A DNA stretch of 64,000 nucleotides. Source: Streptomyces bambusae. Lineage in GTDB: Bacteria; Actinomycetota; Actinomycetes; Streptomycetales; Streptomycetaceae. Under the pieces are notes generated by a model. That model searched no databases, had not been told where the DNA came from, and saw only the letters and a list, made by a program, of their open reading frames with translations. The position numbers and the translations under genes were made by a program. Where the stretch lies: the NCBI RefSeq assembly GCF_020532645.1, contig NZ_JAJAUZ010000007.1, forward strand, positions 62,001-126,000, read 5' to 3'. Positions 25,905-34,792 of the stretch are shown one piece after another (the first letter of the stretch is position 1; the number at the start of each line of letters is the position of its first letter).

Positions 25905-28711
25905 AGATCACCTATCTGCTCACCTGGGCGGACGAGATGGGCGGAACCGAGATGGCCGCCTACACCCAGGCGAACCACCTCGGCGCCCGCCACGACGTGG
26001 AAGTCCTCAGCGTGTTCAAGACGCGGCCGGAGCCGTTCTTCACGGAGGGCCGCAAGGTGAAGCGGCGCTACCTGATCGACCAGACCGGACCCGTCGCCCG
26101 GCCCACCCGCAGCTCCCCCCTCGACGACGTGGCCTGCCGCACTCTCGGCTCGCTGCCGAGCGAGATCGTCAATCCGTCATGGGAGAGCGCCTTCAACCGG
26201 CTCTCCGACATCGAAATGACCGCGGCACTCGGCTCCCTCGACTCCGACGTGCTCGTCACGACCACTCCCGCCCTCATGGCCGCCGCCGTGGAACTCGCGC
26301 CCGCGCGCGTCGTCACCGTCCACCAGGAGCACCGCGCCTCCCAGCTGCGCGGCACATCAGGGGATCCCCTCCTCGTCAACGCCCCCCGCATCGACGCCCT
26401 CGTCTCCCTTACCGGACGCACCCGGGACTGGTTCGCGGAATCCCTCCGGGACTCGGCACCCGAACTCGCCGTCATCCCCAACGCCCTGCCCGACGGCTAC
26501 CGGCCCCGCTCCGACCTCGAAGGCAAGAGGATCGTGCTGGCCGCACGGCTGACGCCGGAGAAGCAGGTGGACCACGCGATCCACGCCTTCCACCTCGTCT
26601 GCGCCGACTTCCCCGACTGGACCCTGCGCATATTCGGAGACGGTCCGCAGCAGGTGCGGCTCCGCCAACTCGTGGAAGGTCTCGAACTCCAGTCCCGGGT
26701 CGAGCTGATGGGCAGCACGGACCGCATGGACGAAGAGTGGGCCAAGGCCGCCCTGTGCCTGCTGCCCTCGCGCAACGAAGCCTTCGGCCTCGTCCTGGTG
26801 GAAGCCTTCGCCGCGGGTGTCCCCGCCATCGCCTACGACGTCGTCACCGGCCCCGCCGAGATCATCCGGCACGGCGTTGACGGACTCCTCGTCCCGGCGG
26901 GGGACGTCGAATCGTTGGCCCAAGCCACGGCCCGCCTGATGGGCGACGACGACCGCCGCCGGGCCTTCGGCAGGGCCGCCCGCGCTGGTGTCGCGGAGCG
27001 CTTCTCGGGCGAGAAGATCACCGCGCAGTGGGAGGGACTCTTCGAGCGCCTCCTCGCCGGCCGCGACACCGCCGCACGCCTGGCAGCGCGCGCCGACCGC
27101 ACCGCCCTGCGGATCGCCAACGGTGGGACGGGCAATTTCAGCCTTGCCGCGCCGGTCGGCCTGCTCCCGGACTCGGCGGCCGACCAGAAGGCCCGCGAGC
27201 TGGTGATCCAGGCCCGCAGCCGCACCCTCATCCGCTCGGCGGGGCGGCTCGCGGAGGAACGGGACGACATCGACGCCCCCACCATGGCCCGGCTCAACCT
27301 GGAGGTCACGGCCCACGCTCTGACGACGGCCGGCATTCCCTTCGTCCTCGTCCGGGCCGACGGTACTTCCCACTCCCTGGCAGTACCGGTCGAGCACCGT
27401 TCGCGTGCACTCGGTTCCCTCGCCGCCCTGCTGCACGGCAAGCCCGTCTACGGGGAACTCGTCACCCCCCGCGGCGCGGCCCCCGGCGCCGTCCTGGCCG
27501 AGCGGCTCGACACCGTCGGCGACATCGCCGGCGTGCGGATCTTCCGGCCCGTCACGAGTTCGAGCCGGACCCTGAGGTACGGGCCCGCCTACGGCTGCAC
27601 GATGGAGTTCTGGGAGGAAGACGAGGACGGCTGGCGCAGCAGCCCCGGCTCGACCACGCTCGTCGGCCGCCGCCTTCCGTCACTGGAGGCCACCGACACG
27701 CTCCGGATCGGCGACCGCGCGTACCCGACGACCGCTGCGTTCACCCAGAGGCTCGTCGACGACGTCGACTTCCCCATCGACGTGGTCTACACATGGGTCG
27801 ACGACACCGACCCGGCCTGGCGGCAGCGGCGCGACGGCGTCCGGCGGCGGCTGGGCATGCCCGTCGACGGAGCCGACAGCGGCGACGTGCGGTTCCGCAA
27901 CCGCGACGAACTGCGCTACTCGCTGAGGTCACTCCAGATGTTCGCGCCCTGGGTGCGCACGGTCCACATCGTCACCGACGACCAGGTACCCGACTGGCTG
28001 GACATCCGTCAGCCGGGCCTCGAAGTGGTCTCCCACCGGGACCTCTTCCCGGAGCCGTCCTGGCTGCCGACGTTCAACTCCCACGCCATCGAGAGCCAGC
28101 TGTACCGCATCGAAGGGCTTGCGGAGCACTTCCTCTACTTCAACGACGACGTGTTCCTCGGCCGTCCGCTGACACCGGGCGCGTTCTTCCTGAGCAACGG
28201 CACGGCGAAGATGTTCCGTTCACCGACGGCTGTCCCGCCGGGCCCGCCCACCCCCGAAGACGAGGGCTACTTCACGGCGGCCAAGAACAACCGCGCCCTG
28301 CTGGAAGAGGCCTTCGGCCGCGTCGCCACCCACGGCTTCCTGCATGCGCCCCACCCGTTGCGCCGCAGGGTGCTGGCCGAGATCGCCGACAGGTTTTCCG
28401 ACCGGGTCGCCACGACGGCGAGAGCCCCGTTCCGGTCCGCGACGGACCTCTCCATCCCCTCCTCCCTGCACCACCACTACGGCTATCTCACAGGAACCTC
28501 CGTCCCCGCCACGCTCTCGTGCGGTTACGTGGACGCCGGCAACCGCGAGCACCACGCCGTCCTCGGCCGGCTGCTCGCCCAGCGGAACCGGGACGTCTTC
28601 TGCATCGGGGAATCCGCCGATGCCGAGGTGCCTGCGGACGAACAGGACCGCGTGGTACGCGCCTTCCTGAGCGCCTACTTCCCGGTGCCCTCCCGCTTCG
28701 AGCGGATCTGA
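25901..28711 (+). CDS. GT4 glycosyltransferase fused to a Stealth phosphotransferase
   Basis: 936 aa from GTG 25901 (GGAGG upstream; GTGA overlap with the previous stop). Residues 1-400 form a GT-B glycosyltransferase of the GT4 type: an N-lobe with GGTEMAAYTQANHL, then LAARLTPEKQVDHAI, FGDGPQQ, and the donor-site motif NEAFGLVLVEAFAAG with a GVDGLLVP end. Residues 460-936 repeat the architecture of the first gene: pre-domain ending YGCTMEFWEE, CR1 IDVVYTWVDDTDPAW (about 623), CR2 RDELRYSLRSLQMF, FNSHAIESQLYRIEG, and a C-terminal RDVFCIGES. One chain could add a sugar and then link units through a phosphodiester. The fusion is inferred from an open frame without stops. Confidence 0.88.
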   Translation: MKITYLLTWADEMGGTEMAAYTQANHLGARHDVEVLSVFKTRPEPFFTEGRKVKRRYLIDQTGPVARPTRSSPLDDVACRTLGSLPSEIVNPSWESAFNRLSDIEMTAALGSLDSDVLVTTTPALMAAAVELAPARVVTVHQEHRASQLRGTSGDPLLVNAPRIDALVSLTGRTRDWFAESLRDSAPELAVIPNALPDGYRPRSDLEGKRIVLAARLTPEKQVDHAIHAFHLVCADFPDWTLRIFGDGPQQVRLRQLVEGLELQSRVELMGSTDRMDEEWAKAALCLLPSRNEAFGLVLVEAFAAGVPAIAYDVVTGPAEIIRHGVDGLLVPAGDVESLAQATARLMGDDDRRRAFGRAARAGVAERFSGEKITAQWEGLFERLLAGRDTAARLAARADRTALRIANGGTGNFSLAAPVGLLPDSAADQKARELVIQARSRTLIRSAGRLAEERDDIDAPTMARLNLEVTAHALTTAGIPFVLVRADGTSHSLAVPVEHRSRALGSLAALLHGKPVYGELVTPRGAAPGAVLAERLDTVGDIAGVRIFRPVTSSSRTLRYGPAYGCTMEFWEEDEDGWRSSPGSTTLVGRRLPSLEATDTLRIGDRAYPTTAAFTQRLVDDVDFPIDVVYTWVDDTDPAWRQRRDGVRRRLGMPVDGADSGDVRFRNRDELRYSLRSLQMFAPWVRTVHIVTDDQVPDWLDIRQPGLEVVSHRDLFPEPSWLPTFNSHAIESQLYRIEGLAEHFLYFNDDVFLGRPLTPGAFFLSNGTAKMFRSPTAVPPGPPTPEDEGYFTAAKNNRALLEEAFGRVATHGFLHAPHPLRRRVLAEIADRFSDRVATTARAPFRSATDLSIPSSLHHHYGYLTGTSVPATLSCGYVDAGNREHHAVLGRLLAQRNRDVFCIGESADAEVPADEQDRVVRAFLSAYFPVPSRFERI

Positions 28712-28805
28712 GGCCCGGGACCCGGATTCCGGGGAGGCGGCGGCACAGGTCGGGCAGCGGCGGTACGGTGACCCCACGCGTCGGCACTGCCCACGGGAGC
28801 CCGTG

Positions 28806-29078
28806 ATGACCGCCTCGCACGGCCCCCGCCGCGCCCGCATCGCCATGTCCGACTCCGCCGCCAAGCAGGTGGAGCAGATCACCAGCGAGGCCGCGCTCCA
28901 CGCCCTGGACCGCACCTTGGTCGTCATCTCGGTCGACCCCGGGATCGGAGAGCCGATCCCGGGGTCGACGGACGGTCCCGTGCTCCGGCAATACGCGGAC
29001 GGCCTCGAAGCCGTCCGTGTCCTGTACTTCGTCACGGCCCTGCGCACCGTGGTGGTCGTGGCCTACATCGAAGTCTGA
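28806..29078 (+). CDS. Small RelE/ParE-like protein
   Basis: 90 aa from ATG 28806 (GTG 28803 just before it is also possible). A basic beta strand (RARIAMS), two helices (AAKQVEQIT, AALHALDRTLVVI), then three strands ending VRVLYFVTALRTVVVVAYIEV. This order matches the RelE/ParE toxin fold, but active-site residues are not obvious and no antitoxin gene is adjacent. It may be a solitary or degenerate member. The middle carries a striking perfect inverted repeat (28933-28968). Confidence 0.6.
   Translation: MTASHGPRRARIAMSDSAAKQVEQITSEAALHALDRTLVVISVDPGIGEPIPGSTDGPVLRQYADGLEAVRVLYFVTALRTVVVVAYIEV
28933..28968. repeat. Perfect 16-bp inverted repeat inside a coding sequence
   Basis: Arms 28933-28948 and 28953-28968 with an AGAG loop. 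It would form a very stable RNA hairpin in the middle of the RelE/ParE-like gene, and encodes DPGIGEPIPG. Confidence 0.9.
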
Positions 29079-29311
29079 TCCACCCCGGTACGCGCATCAG
29101 GCGGCCGCCGACGGCCCCCAGCCGGCCACCGGCCGGCCACCGGGACTACGCCCACGGGCGCCCGGACGGCACCGAATCGACCCTCCGGCCAGTGGATGTG
29201 AGCACGCGCGACGTGCTGCTTTCGTGTAACCGCTGCTTCCGGGGCGCCCCGTCGGGCCGCCCGGGCAGCGCCGTGAACGGCAAGCACACCCACGTCTCAG
29301 GAGGACTGCGG

Positions 29312-31216
29312 ATGGTGTCCACGATGCCGGTCGGAGGCCTGACGCCCCACCCGACCGCCGACGCCGCGGACCTCGTCGTCCGCAACGGAAAGATCCACAC
29401 GGGAGACCCGTCCCGCCCCGCCGCCCGGGCAGTAGCCGTACGGGACGGCCGCGTCCTCACCGTCGGCGACGACCGGGACATCGCCCGCCACGTCGGCCCC
29501 GCGACGCGCGTGGTCGACGCGCTCGGCCGCCGGGTCGTCCCCGGGCTCAACGACTCCCACCTCCACGTCATCCGCGGCGGTCTCAACTACGTGCTGGAAC
29601 TGCGGTGGGACGGCGTGCCGACCCTCCGCGAAGGCCTGGCCATGCTGCGCGAGCAGGCCGCCCGCACACCGAAGGGCCAGTGGGTGCGGGTGGTCGGCGG
29701 CTGGTCGGCCGAGCAGTTCGCCGAGCGCCGACTGCCGACCGCCGCCGAACTCAACGCCGCCGCCCCCGACACCCCGGTCTTCGTCCTGCACCTGTACCAG
29801 TCGGCGATCCTCAACCGGGCCGCGCTCAAGGCCGCCGGCTACACCCGCGACACCCCGGACCCCCGCGGCGGTCAGATCGTACGAGGACGGGACGGCGAGC
29901 CCACCGGCATGCTGCTTGCGGCGCCCAGCGCCCTCATCCTGTATTCCACCCTCGCCAAGGCCCCGCTCCTGGGCGACGAGGACAAGAAGACGTCCACCCG
30001 CCACTTCCTGCGGGAACTCAACCGCTTCGGCCTCACCTCGGCCATCGACGCGGCCGGCGGGTTCCAGAACTTCCCCGAGAACTACGCCACGGTCGTCGAC
30101 CTCGCGAAGGCGGGGGAGCTGACGCTGCGGATCGCCTACCACCTGTTCCCGCAGACCGCGGGGCAGGAACTCGCCGACCTCACCCGGTGGATCGCCACCG
30201 CGCGCCCCGAGGACGGCGACGAGTGGCTGCGGCTCAACGGCGCCGGCGAGAACCTGACCTGGGCGGCCGCCGACTTCGAGAACTTCACCCAGCCACGCCC
30301 CGAACTCGCCCCGGACTACGAGGCGGAGTTCGAGGAGGCCGTACGCCTCCTCATGGCGAACGGCTGGGGCTTCCGGCTCCACGCCACCTACGACCAGACG
30401 ATCCGCCGGGACCTCGCCGTCTTCGAACGCCTCGCCGCGGAAGGCCTGTTCCCTGCCGGCAACCGCTGGCTCTTCGACCACGCGGAGACCGTCACCGCGG
30501 ACAGCCTCGACCGCATCGCCGCGCTCGGCGGCGCCCTGTCCGTGCAGAACCGGCTGTCGTTCCAGGGCGAGGCCTTCGTCCGCCGCTACGGCGTCGGCGC
30601 CGCCGCCGACGCGCCCCCGCTGCGGGCCATGCGCGAGCGCGGCCTGACCGTCGCCGCCGGGACCGACGCCACCCGCGTCTCCACCTACAACCCGTGGGTC
30701 GCCCTCCACTGGCTGGTCTCCGGCCGCACGGTGGGAGACCTCCTCCTGCGGCCCCCGTCCAACCGGGTCGACCGTGCCACCGCCCTCGCCATGTTCACCG
30801 CGGCGGGCGCCGAGCTCACCGGCGAACAGGACGTCAAGGGCATCCTGCGCGCCGGATACCTGGGCGACCTCGCCGTCCTCTCCGAGGACTACTTCACCGT
30901 GCCGGAGCCCGAGATCGCGCACATCGAGTCCCTCCTCACCGTCGTGGGCGGCCGCATCGTCTACGCCGCAGGCGAGTACGAGGGCCTCGACGAGGCGCTG
31001 CCCCCGGTGAGTCCCGCCTGGAGCCCGGTCGCCCACTTCGGCTGCTACCGGTCCGCCGGTCCCGCCGCCCGCCCCGACGGCGTCCGCCAGGCCGAGCTGA
31101 TCGGCGAGGCCGCCGACGAGTCCGCCGAACACCTCCGGTGGCGGGTCCGCAGGGACCTCACCCCCGGGCACCCGGACGCCCACCGAGGCGGGTTCACCGA
31201 CCCCTGCCTCTTCTGA
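29312..31216 (+). CDS. YtcJ-type metal-dependent amidohydrolase
   Basis: 634 aa. ATG 29312 is chosen because AGGAGG lies 8 bases upstream, although the frame is open further 5'. Typical order: beta-sandwich part with LVVRNGKIHTGD and AVAVRDGRVLTVGD, the metal-binding DSHLHV strand, a long TIM barrel (GTDATRVSTYNPW near residue 450), and closing strands (LAVLSEDYFTVPE, VVGGRIVYAAG). Members hydrolyse C-N bonds in cyclic or acyl amide compounds. The substrate is unknown. It heads a likely four-gene operon with the YcaC-type hydrolase, DoxX and DUF1275 genes. Confidence 0.85.
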   Translation: MVSTMPVGGLTPHPTADAADLVVRNGKIHTGDPSRPAARAVAVRDGRVLTVGDDRDIARHVGPATRVVDALGRRVVPGLNDSHLHVIRGGLNYVLELRWDGVPTLREGLAMLREQAARTPKGQWVRVVGGWSAEQFAERRLPTAAELNAAAPDTPVFVLHLYQSAILNRAALKAAGYTRDTPDPRGGQIVRGRDGEPTGMLLAAPSALILYSTLAKAPLLGDEDKKTSTRHFLRELNRFGLTSAIDAAGGFQNFPENYATVVDLAKAGELTLRIAYHLFPQTAGQELADLTRWIATARPEDGDEWLRLNGAGENLTWAAADFENFTQPRPELAPDYEAEFEEAVRLLMANGWGFRLHATYDQTIRRDLAVFERLAAEGLFPAGNRWLFDHAETVTADSLDRIAALGGALSVQNRLSFQGEAFVRRYGVGAAADAPPLRAMRERGLTVAAGTDATRVSTYNPWVALHWLVSGRTVGDLLLRPPSNRVDRATALAMFTAAGAELTGEQDVKGILRAGYLGDLAVLSEDYFTVPEPEIAHIESLLTVVGGRIVYAAGEYEGLDEALPPVSPAWSPVAHFGCYRSAGPAARPDGVRQAELIGEAADESAEHLRWRVRRDLTPGHPDAHRGGFTDPCLF

Positions 31217-31273
31217 ACCCCACCAGTCCACCTGCTCAGCCACGCTGCTCAGCCCTCCGAAAGGCCGAACCCC

Positions 31274-31936
31274 ATGCCCGACACCACCCAGATCACCGCG
31301 ACCCCCAGCGCCGACCTGCTCACCCCCGACAACTGTGCCGTCCTCTTCGTGGACCACCAGCCGCAGATGTTCTTCGGCACGGAGAGCGGCGACCGCACCG
31401 CGATCATCAACGCCACCGTCGGCTTGGCCAAGGCCGCCCGCGTCTTCGACGTACCGGTCGTGCTCAGCACCGTGGCCGCGGAGTCCTTCTCCGGGCCGAT
31501 CCTGCCGCAGCTCGCCGCCGTCCACCCCGACGCCGAGATCATCGACCGCACCACCATGAACGCCTGGGAGGACGAGGCCTTCGTCGAGGCGGTGAAGGCG
31601 ACCGGCCGCACCAAGCTCGTCATCGCCGGGCTGTGGACCGAGATCTGCGTGGCGCTGCCCACGCTGTCCGCCATCGCCCAGGGCTACGAGGTGTACGTGG
31701 TGACCGACGCCTGTGGCGGCGTCAGCCCGACGGCGCACGACAACGCCGTGCAGCGCATGGTGCAGGCCGGTGCGATCCCGATGACCTGGGTACAGGTGCT
31801 CCTGGAACTCCAGCGGGACTGGGCGCGCGGCGAGACCTACGTCGCCACCACCGACCTCGTCAAGGAGCACGCCGGCGCCTACGGCCTCGGCGTCGTGTAC
31901 GCCCAGGCCGTGATCGGCGCCCACGCCGCCGGCTGA
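31274..31936 (+). CDS. YcaC-type cysteine hydrolase (isochorismatase superfamily)
   Basis: 220 aa from ATG 31274 (GAAAGG upstream). Asp27 (VLFVDHQP), Arg92 (IIDRTTMNAWED) and Cys125 (GLWTEICVALPT) fit the Asp-Arg-Cys pattern of the YcaC group, where Arg takes the place of the Lys found in other family members. It is a cytoplasmic hydrolase of unknown substrate. It lies 57 bp after the amidohydrolase, so both may act on one degradation route. Confidence 0.88.
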   Translation: MPDTTQITATPSADLLTPDNCAVLFVDHQPQMFFGTESGDRTAIINATVGLAKAARVFDVPVVLSTVAAESFSGPILPQLAAVHPDAEIIDRTTMNAWEDEAFVEAVKATGRTKLVIAGLWTEICVALPTLSAIAQGYEVYVVTDACGGVSPTAHDNAVQRMVQAGAIPMTWVQVLLELQRDWARGETYVATTDLVKEHAGAYGLGVVYAQAVIGAHAAG

Positions 31937-31981
31937 CCGGCAGCCGACGGACAACGAGAAGACGACAGGAGCGGCGGCAAC

Positions 31982-32509
31982 GTGATGGAAACCGGGCTAT
32001 TGGTCCTCCGGCTCGTGACGGGACTCCTCATCGCCGGGCACGGGGTGCAGAAGGTCAGCTTCCGGCTGGGCGGTGCGGGCCTGGCCGGAGGGGCCGAGGA
32101 GTTCCGGCGGGACGGCTTCCGGGGCGGCCGCCTCACCGCGCTCGCCGCGGGCGCCGGCCAGATCGGCTCCGGCCTGTTCCTGGCCGCCGGCCTGCTGACC
32201 CCCCTGGCGGCCGCGGCCGCCGCCGGAGTGATGACGGTGGCCACCACCGTCAAGTGGCGCAACGGCCTGTGGGTGCAGAACGACGGGTACGAATACCCCG
32301 TCTTCCTGGTCGCCGTGGCCGGTGTGCTCGCGCTCACCGGTCCCGGCAACTGGTCCGCGGACCAGGCCCTCGGCCTGGACCCGTGGCCCGGATGGCTGTC
32401 GGCCGCCGCCCTCGTCACCGGTCCCGTCAGCGGTCTGCTCGTACGCGCCCTGCTGCACCGGGGCCCGGTCACGGAAGGAACGTCCGACCGTGCGCGCGCT
32501 GCTGCGTGA
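31982..32509 (+). CDS. DoxX-family membrane protein
   Basis: 175 aa. GTG 31982 or the following ATG 31985 could start it; AGGAG lies 10-13 bases upstream. Four hydrophobic helices, with GHGVQKVSFRLGG after helix 1 as in DoxX proteins, and the WRNGLWVQNDGYEYP loop before helix 3. DoxX proteins are linked to redox or oxidative stress functions. It ends 20 bases inside the next gene. Confidence 0.85.
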   Translation: MMETGLLVLRLVTGLLIAGHGVQKVSFRLGGAGLAGGAEEFRRDGFRGGRLTALAAGAGQIGSGLFLAAGLLTPLAAAAAAGVMTVATTVKWRNGLWVQNDGYEYPVFLVAVAGVLALTGPGNWSADQALGLDPWPGWLSAAALVTGPVSGLLVRALLHRGPVTEGTSDRARAAA

Positions 32510-33221
32510 CGCGGGCCGCACGCTGGTCCCCCTCCGGGGGGACCGGCACGGCCCGCTGCCGCCCGTGCTGCTGGCCCTCACCGTCGTCACGGGCCTCGTG
32601 GACGCGGTGAGCTACCTGGCACTCGGGCACGTCTTCGTCGCCAACATGACCGGCAACGTGGTGTTCCTCGGGTTCGCCCTGACCGGCACGGAAGGCCTGT
32701 CGGCCCTCGCCGCCCTCGTCTCGCTGGCGTCCTTCCTCGCCGGTGCGCTGGCCGGCGGCCGCTTCGGCGTCCGGTTCGCCGCGCACCGCGGCCGGCTGCT
32801 CGCCGCCGCCACGACCGTCCAGGCGGTCCTGTTCGCCGGTGCGCTGGCCGCCGCCCTGGCGGGCCACGACGAGACGGGCACCGCCGTCCGGTACACCCTG
32901 ATCGTGCTCCTCGGCCTCGCGATGGGCCTCCAGAACGCGGTCGCACGGCGCCTCGCCGTCCCGGACCTCACGACGACCGTCCTCACCCTCACCCTGACGG
33001 GACTCGCCGCCGACTCCGGGCCCGCCGGCGGACCCGCGCCCCGGCCCGGCCGGCGGATCCTGTCCGTGCTGGCGATGCTCCTGGGAGCGCTCGCCGGCGC
33101 GCTGCTGCTGAAGGCAGGCGTCTCCCTCGTCCTGGGGGCGGCGGTGACGCTGCTGACCGTGTGCGCCGCGGTGCTGTGGCGGGTCTCGCGGCCGGGTGCG
33201 CCATGGGCCGCCCCGCAGTGA
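32490..33221 (+). CDS. DUF1275 (YoaK-type) membrane protein
   Basis: 243 aa from GTG 32490 (GGAAGGA about 10 bases upstream, inside the end of the DoxX gene). About six transmembrane helices. The family marks TGLVDAVSYLALGHVFVANMTGN and GLAMGLQNAVARRLAVPDLTTTVLT are clear. Function of the family is unknown, probably transport. It is last gene of the amidohydrolase operon and converges with a SnoaL-like gene 33 bp away. Confidence 0.88.
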   Translation: MRALLRDAGRTLVPLRGDRHGPLPPVLLALTVVTGLVDAVSYLALGHVFVANMTGNVVFLGFALTGTEGLSALAALVSLASFLAGALAGGRFGVRFAAHRGRLLAAATTVQAVLFAGALAAALAGHDETGTAVRYTLIVLLGLAMGLQNAVARRLAVPDLTTTVLTLTLTGLAADSGPAGGPAPRPGRRILSVLAMLLGALAGALLLKAGVSLVLGAAVTLLTVCAAVLWRVSRPGAPWAAPQ

Positions 33222-33254
33222 GCCCGCAGGCGGGCCGGCAGGCAGCCCGGCAGC

Positions 33255-33710
33255 TCACCCGTCGCCCGGGGAGCCGTCCTCGTAGGTGAGGGACGAGTCC
33301 TCGCGCTCGTCCATGTAGAAGTCGGACACGACACGCCAGGCGTCGTCCTCGCGCCGCAGCACCTTCAGGGAATGGGTCCGGCGCGTCGGGAGGACCGCTC
33401 CGGACGTGGTCTGCTGCCCGGCGCGCTCCTGATAGGTCCGCACGACCACCACGTCGTCGGTCACCCACCGCAGCTGCGAACGGGTCTCACCCACGGGCCG
33501 CCCCGCGAGGAAACGGGGCTCTGCGAACAGCCGGCGCAGGTGCCCGAGGACGGCCTGCCGGCCGGACAGCGTCCGCCCGACCACGTTGGTCAGCTCGGCG
33601 TCCTCGGCGTAGAGGTCAGCGAAGGCGTCGGCGCGGTACTCCTCGTAGCCGGCGACCATCCCATGGATCAGGCTCCTGATCCGTTCTTCCTCGATCTCAC
33701 GGTTGCGCAT
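33255..33710 (-). CDS. SnoaL/NTF2-fold protein (SgcJ/EcaC type)
   Basis: 151 aa from ATG 33710 (AAGGAC 6 bases upstream, inside the end of the nitroreductase gene). Single NTF2-like cone domain: IRSLIHGMVAGYEEYRADAFADLYAEDAELTNVVG, GRQAVLGHLRRLF and DDAWRVVSDFYMDE. Such proteins are small enzymes or ligand-binders. No catalytic residue can be named here. It is last of three overlapping leftward genes. Confidence 0.8.
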   Translation of the reverse strand: MRNREIEEERIRSLIHGMVAGYEEYRADAFADLYAEDAELTNVVGRTLSGRQAVLGHLRRLFAEPRFLAGRPVGETRSQLRWVTDDVVVVRTYQERAGQQTTSGAVLPTRRTHSLKVLRREDDAWRVVSDFYMDEREDSSLTYEDGSPGDG

Positions 33711-34314
33711 GGCGTGGTCCTTGCGCCGCCTGCCCGGGCGCGGCAGCTTCGTGGGTGGCTGCGCCGCGGTCCCACCGGACGACGTCGGCCCAGGCGTTCC
33801 CCGGGCGGACGCGCAACGGCGGTGTCTGCGCGGAGACCGGATGGCCGAGGCACACGATCAGTTCGGGGCGGACCGGCTCGGGAAGACCGAGCAGGGTGGC
33901 GGCAGCCGTGCTGCTGAACGAGGTCACCGGTCCGGCTCCGAGCCCCAGGGCGTGCGCTGCCAGGAGCATGGTGGCGGCAGCGGTGCCGACGTCGACGTGC
34001 GCCCCCGGATGGGTCGGCGCGAAGCCGTACCGTCGGGCCCGGTCCCAGTCCACGCAGATCACGACCGCCGCCGTGGGGACCTGGAGCATCCCGGGCGAGA
34101 CCATCCGCAGCCCGCGCAGGAGCGCCGGGTCGGTGACGGCGACATACAGGTGGATACGGCGGTTCCCGGCGCGCGGAGCGAACCGCGCGCTCTCGACCAC
34201 CGCCGCCACGTCCGCCCTCGCGACCGGCTCCGCGGTGAGCGCGCGGACCACGCGCCGGGTGCGGATCGCCCGCAGGACCGCGTCGGCGTCGGTGCGCGCG
34301 ACCGTGTCGTTCAC
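33697..34314 (-). CDS. Nitroreductase-family flavoprotein
   Basis: 205 aa from GTG 34314, whose GTGA overlaps the stop of the upstream gene. The nitroreductase fold is seen in AVLRAIRTRRVVRALTAEPV, VVESARFAPRAGNRRIHLYV, the central ATMLLAAHALGLGAGPVTSF and PELIVCLGHP. It binds FMN and reduces nitro or quinone compounds with NAD(P)H. It overlaps the SnoaL-like gene by 14 bases, so the two are coupled. Confidence 0.85.
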   Translation of the reverse strand: MNDTVARTDADAVLRAIRTRRVVRALTAEPVARADVAAVVESARFAPRAGNRRIHLYVAVTDPALLRGLRMVSPGMLQVPTAAVVICVDWDRARRYGFAPTHPGAHVDVGTAAATMLLAAHALGLGAGPVTSFSSTAAATLLGLPEPVRPELIVCLGHPVSAQTPPLRVRPGNAWADVVRWDRGAATHEAAAPGQAAQGPRHAQP

Positions 34315-34691
34315 GGGACCGCGGCTTCCGCCAGGCCCAGGCGGACCGCCAGATGCGCGGCCAGCGTCCGGCACAGGTCATCGACCTGTGCCGCATACGC
34401 CTCGGGGTCCCCGGCCTGGACGGCCGTGTCGTCCGCCTGCCGCCGGACCTCGGCGATCAGCGGCCGCAGGCCGTCGCCGACCCGCGGGCCGATCATCTCC
34501 GCCAGCCTGCCCGCCGCGGTGAGCAGGCGTTTCGGCCCGTTCTCCGGCGCCTCGTCCAACTGGATCCGCGCCGCCGTCACGAGGTACGCCAGCAGTTCCA
34601 CCGCGTCGTCCTCGGGCAGCACCAGCACGGGTTCCGTGCCGGGCCCGCCGGGTGCGCCGGCCGTCGGGGACGCCGGATCCGTGTCGAGCAT
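34311..34691 (-). CDS. DUF6092-like small helical protein
   Basis: 126 aa from ATG 34691 (ATG 34703 is an alternative; ribosome sites are weak for both). After a flexible leader comes EDDAVELLAYLVTAARIQLDEAP followed by PKRLLTAAGRLAEMI. From memory this resembles DUF6092 proteins of actinomycetes. All helical, cytoplasmic, function unknown. It is first gene of the leftward trio. Confidence 0.62.
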   Translation of the reverse strand: MLDTDPASPTAGAPGGPGTEPVLVLPEDDAVELLAYLVTAARIQLDEAPENGPKRLLTAAGRLAEMIGPRVGDGLRPLIAEVRRQADDTAVQAGDPEAYAAQVDDLCRTLAAHLAVRLGLAEAAVP

Positions 34692-34792
34692 GGCCACCAG
34701 CATTCCACCGGGGCCCCGGCACGGCATCCCGGGCCCGGCGCCGCAGCGCCGGACCCGGGACGTGCCGACCGCTCACGCGCCGGGCGACGGGC

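Noticed and set aside
23045..28711. Two Stealth genes as a recent duplication
   Set aside because: The shared regions are well diverged in sequence and one is fused to a GT4 domain, so an old paralogy is more likely.
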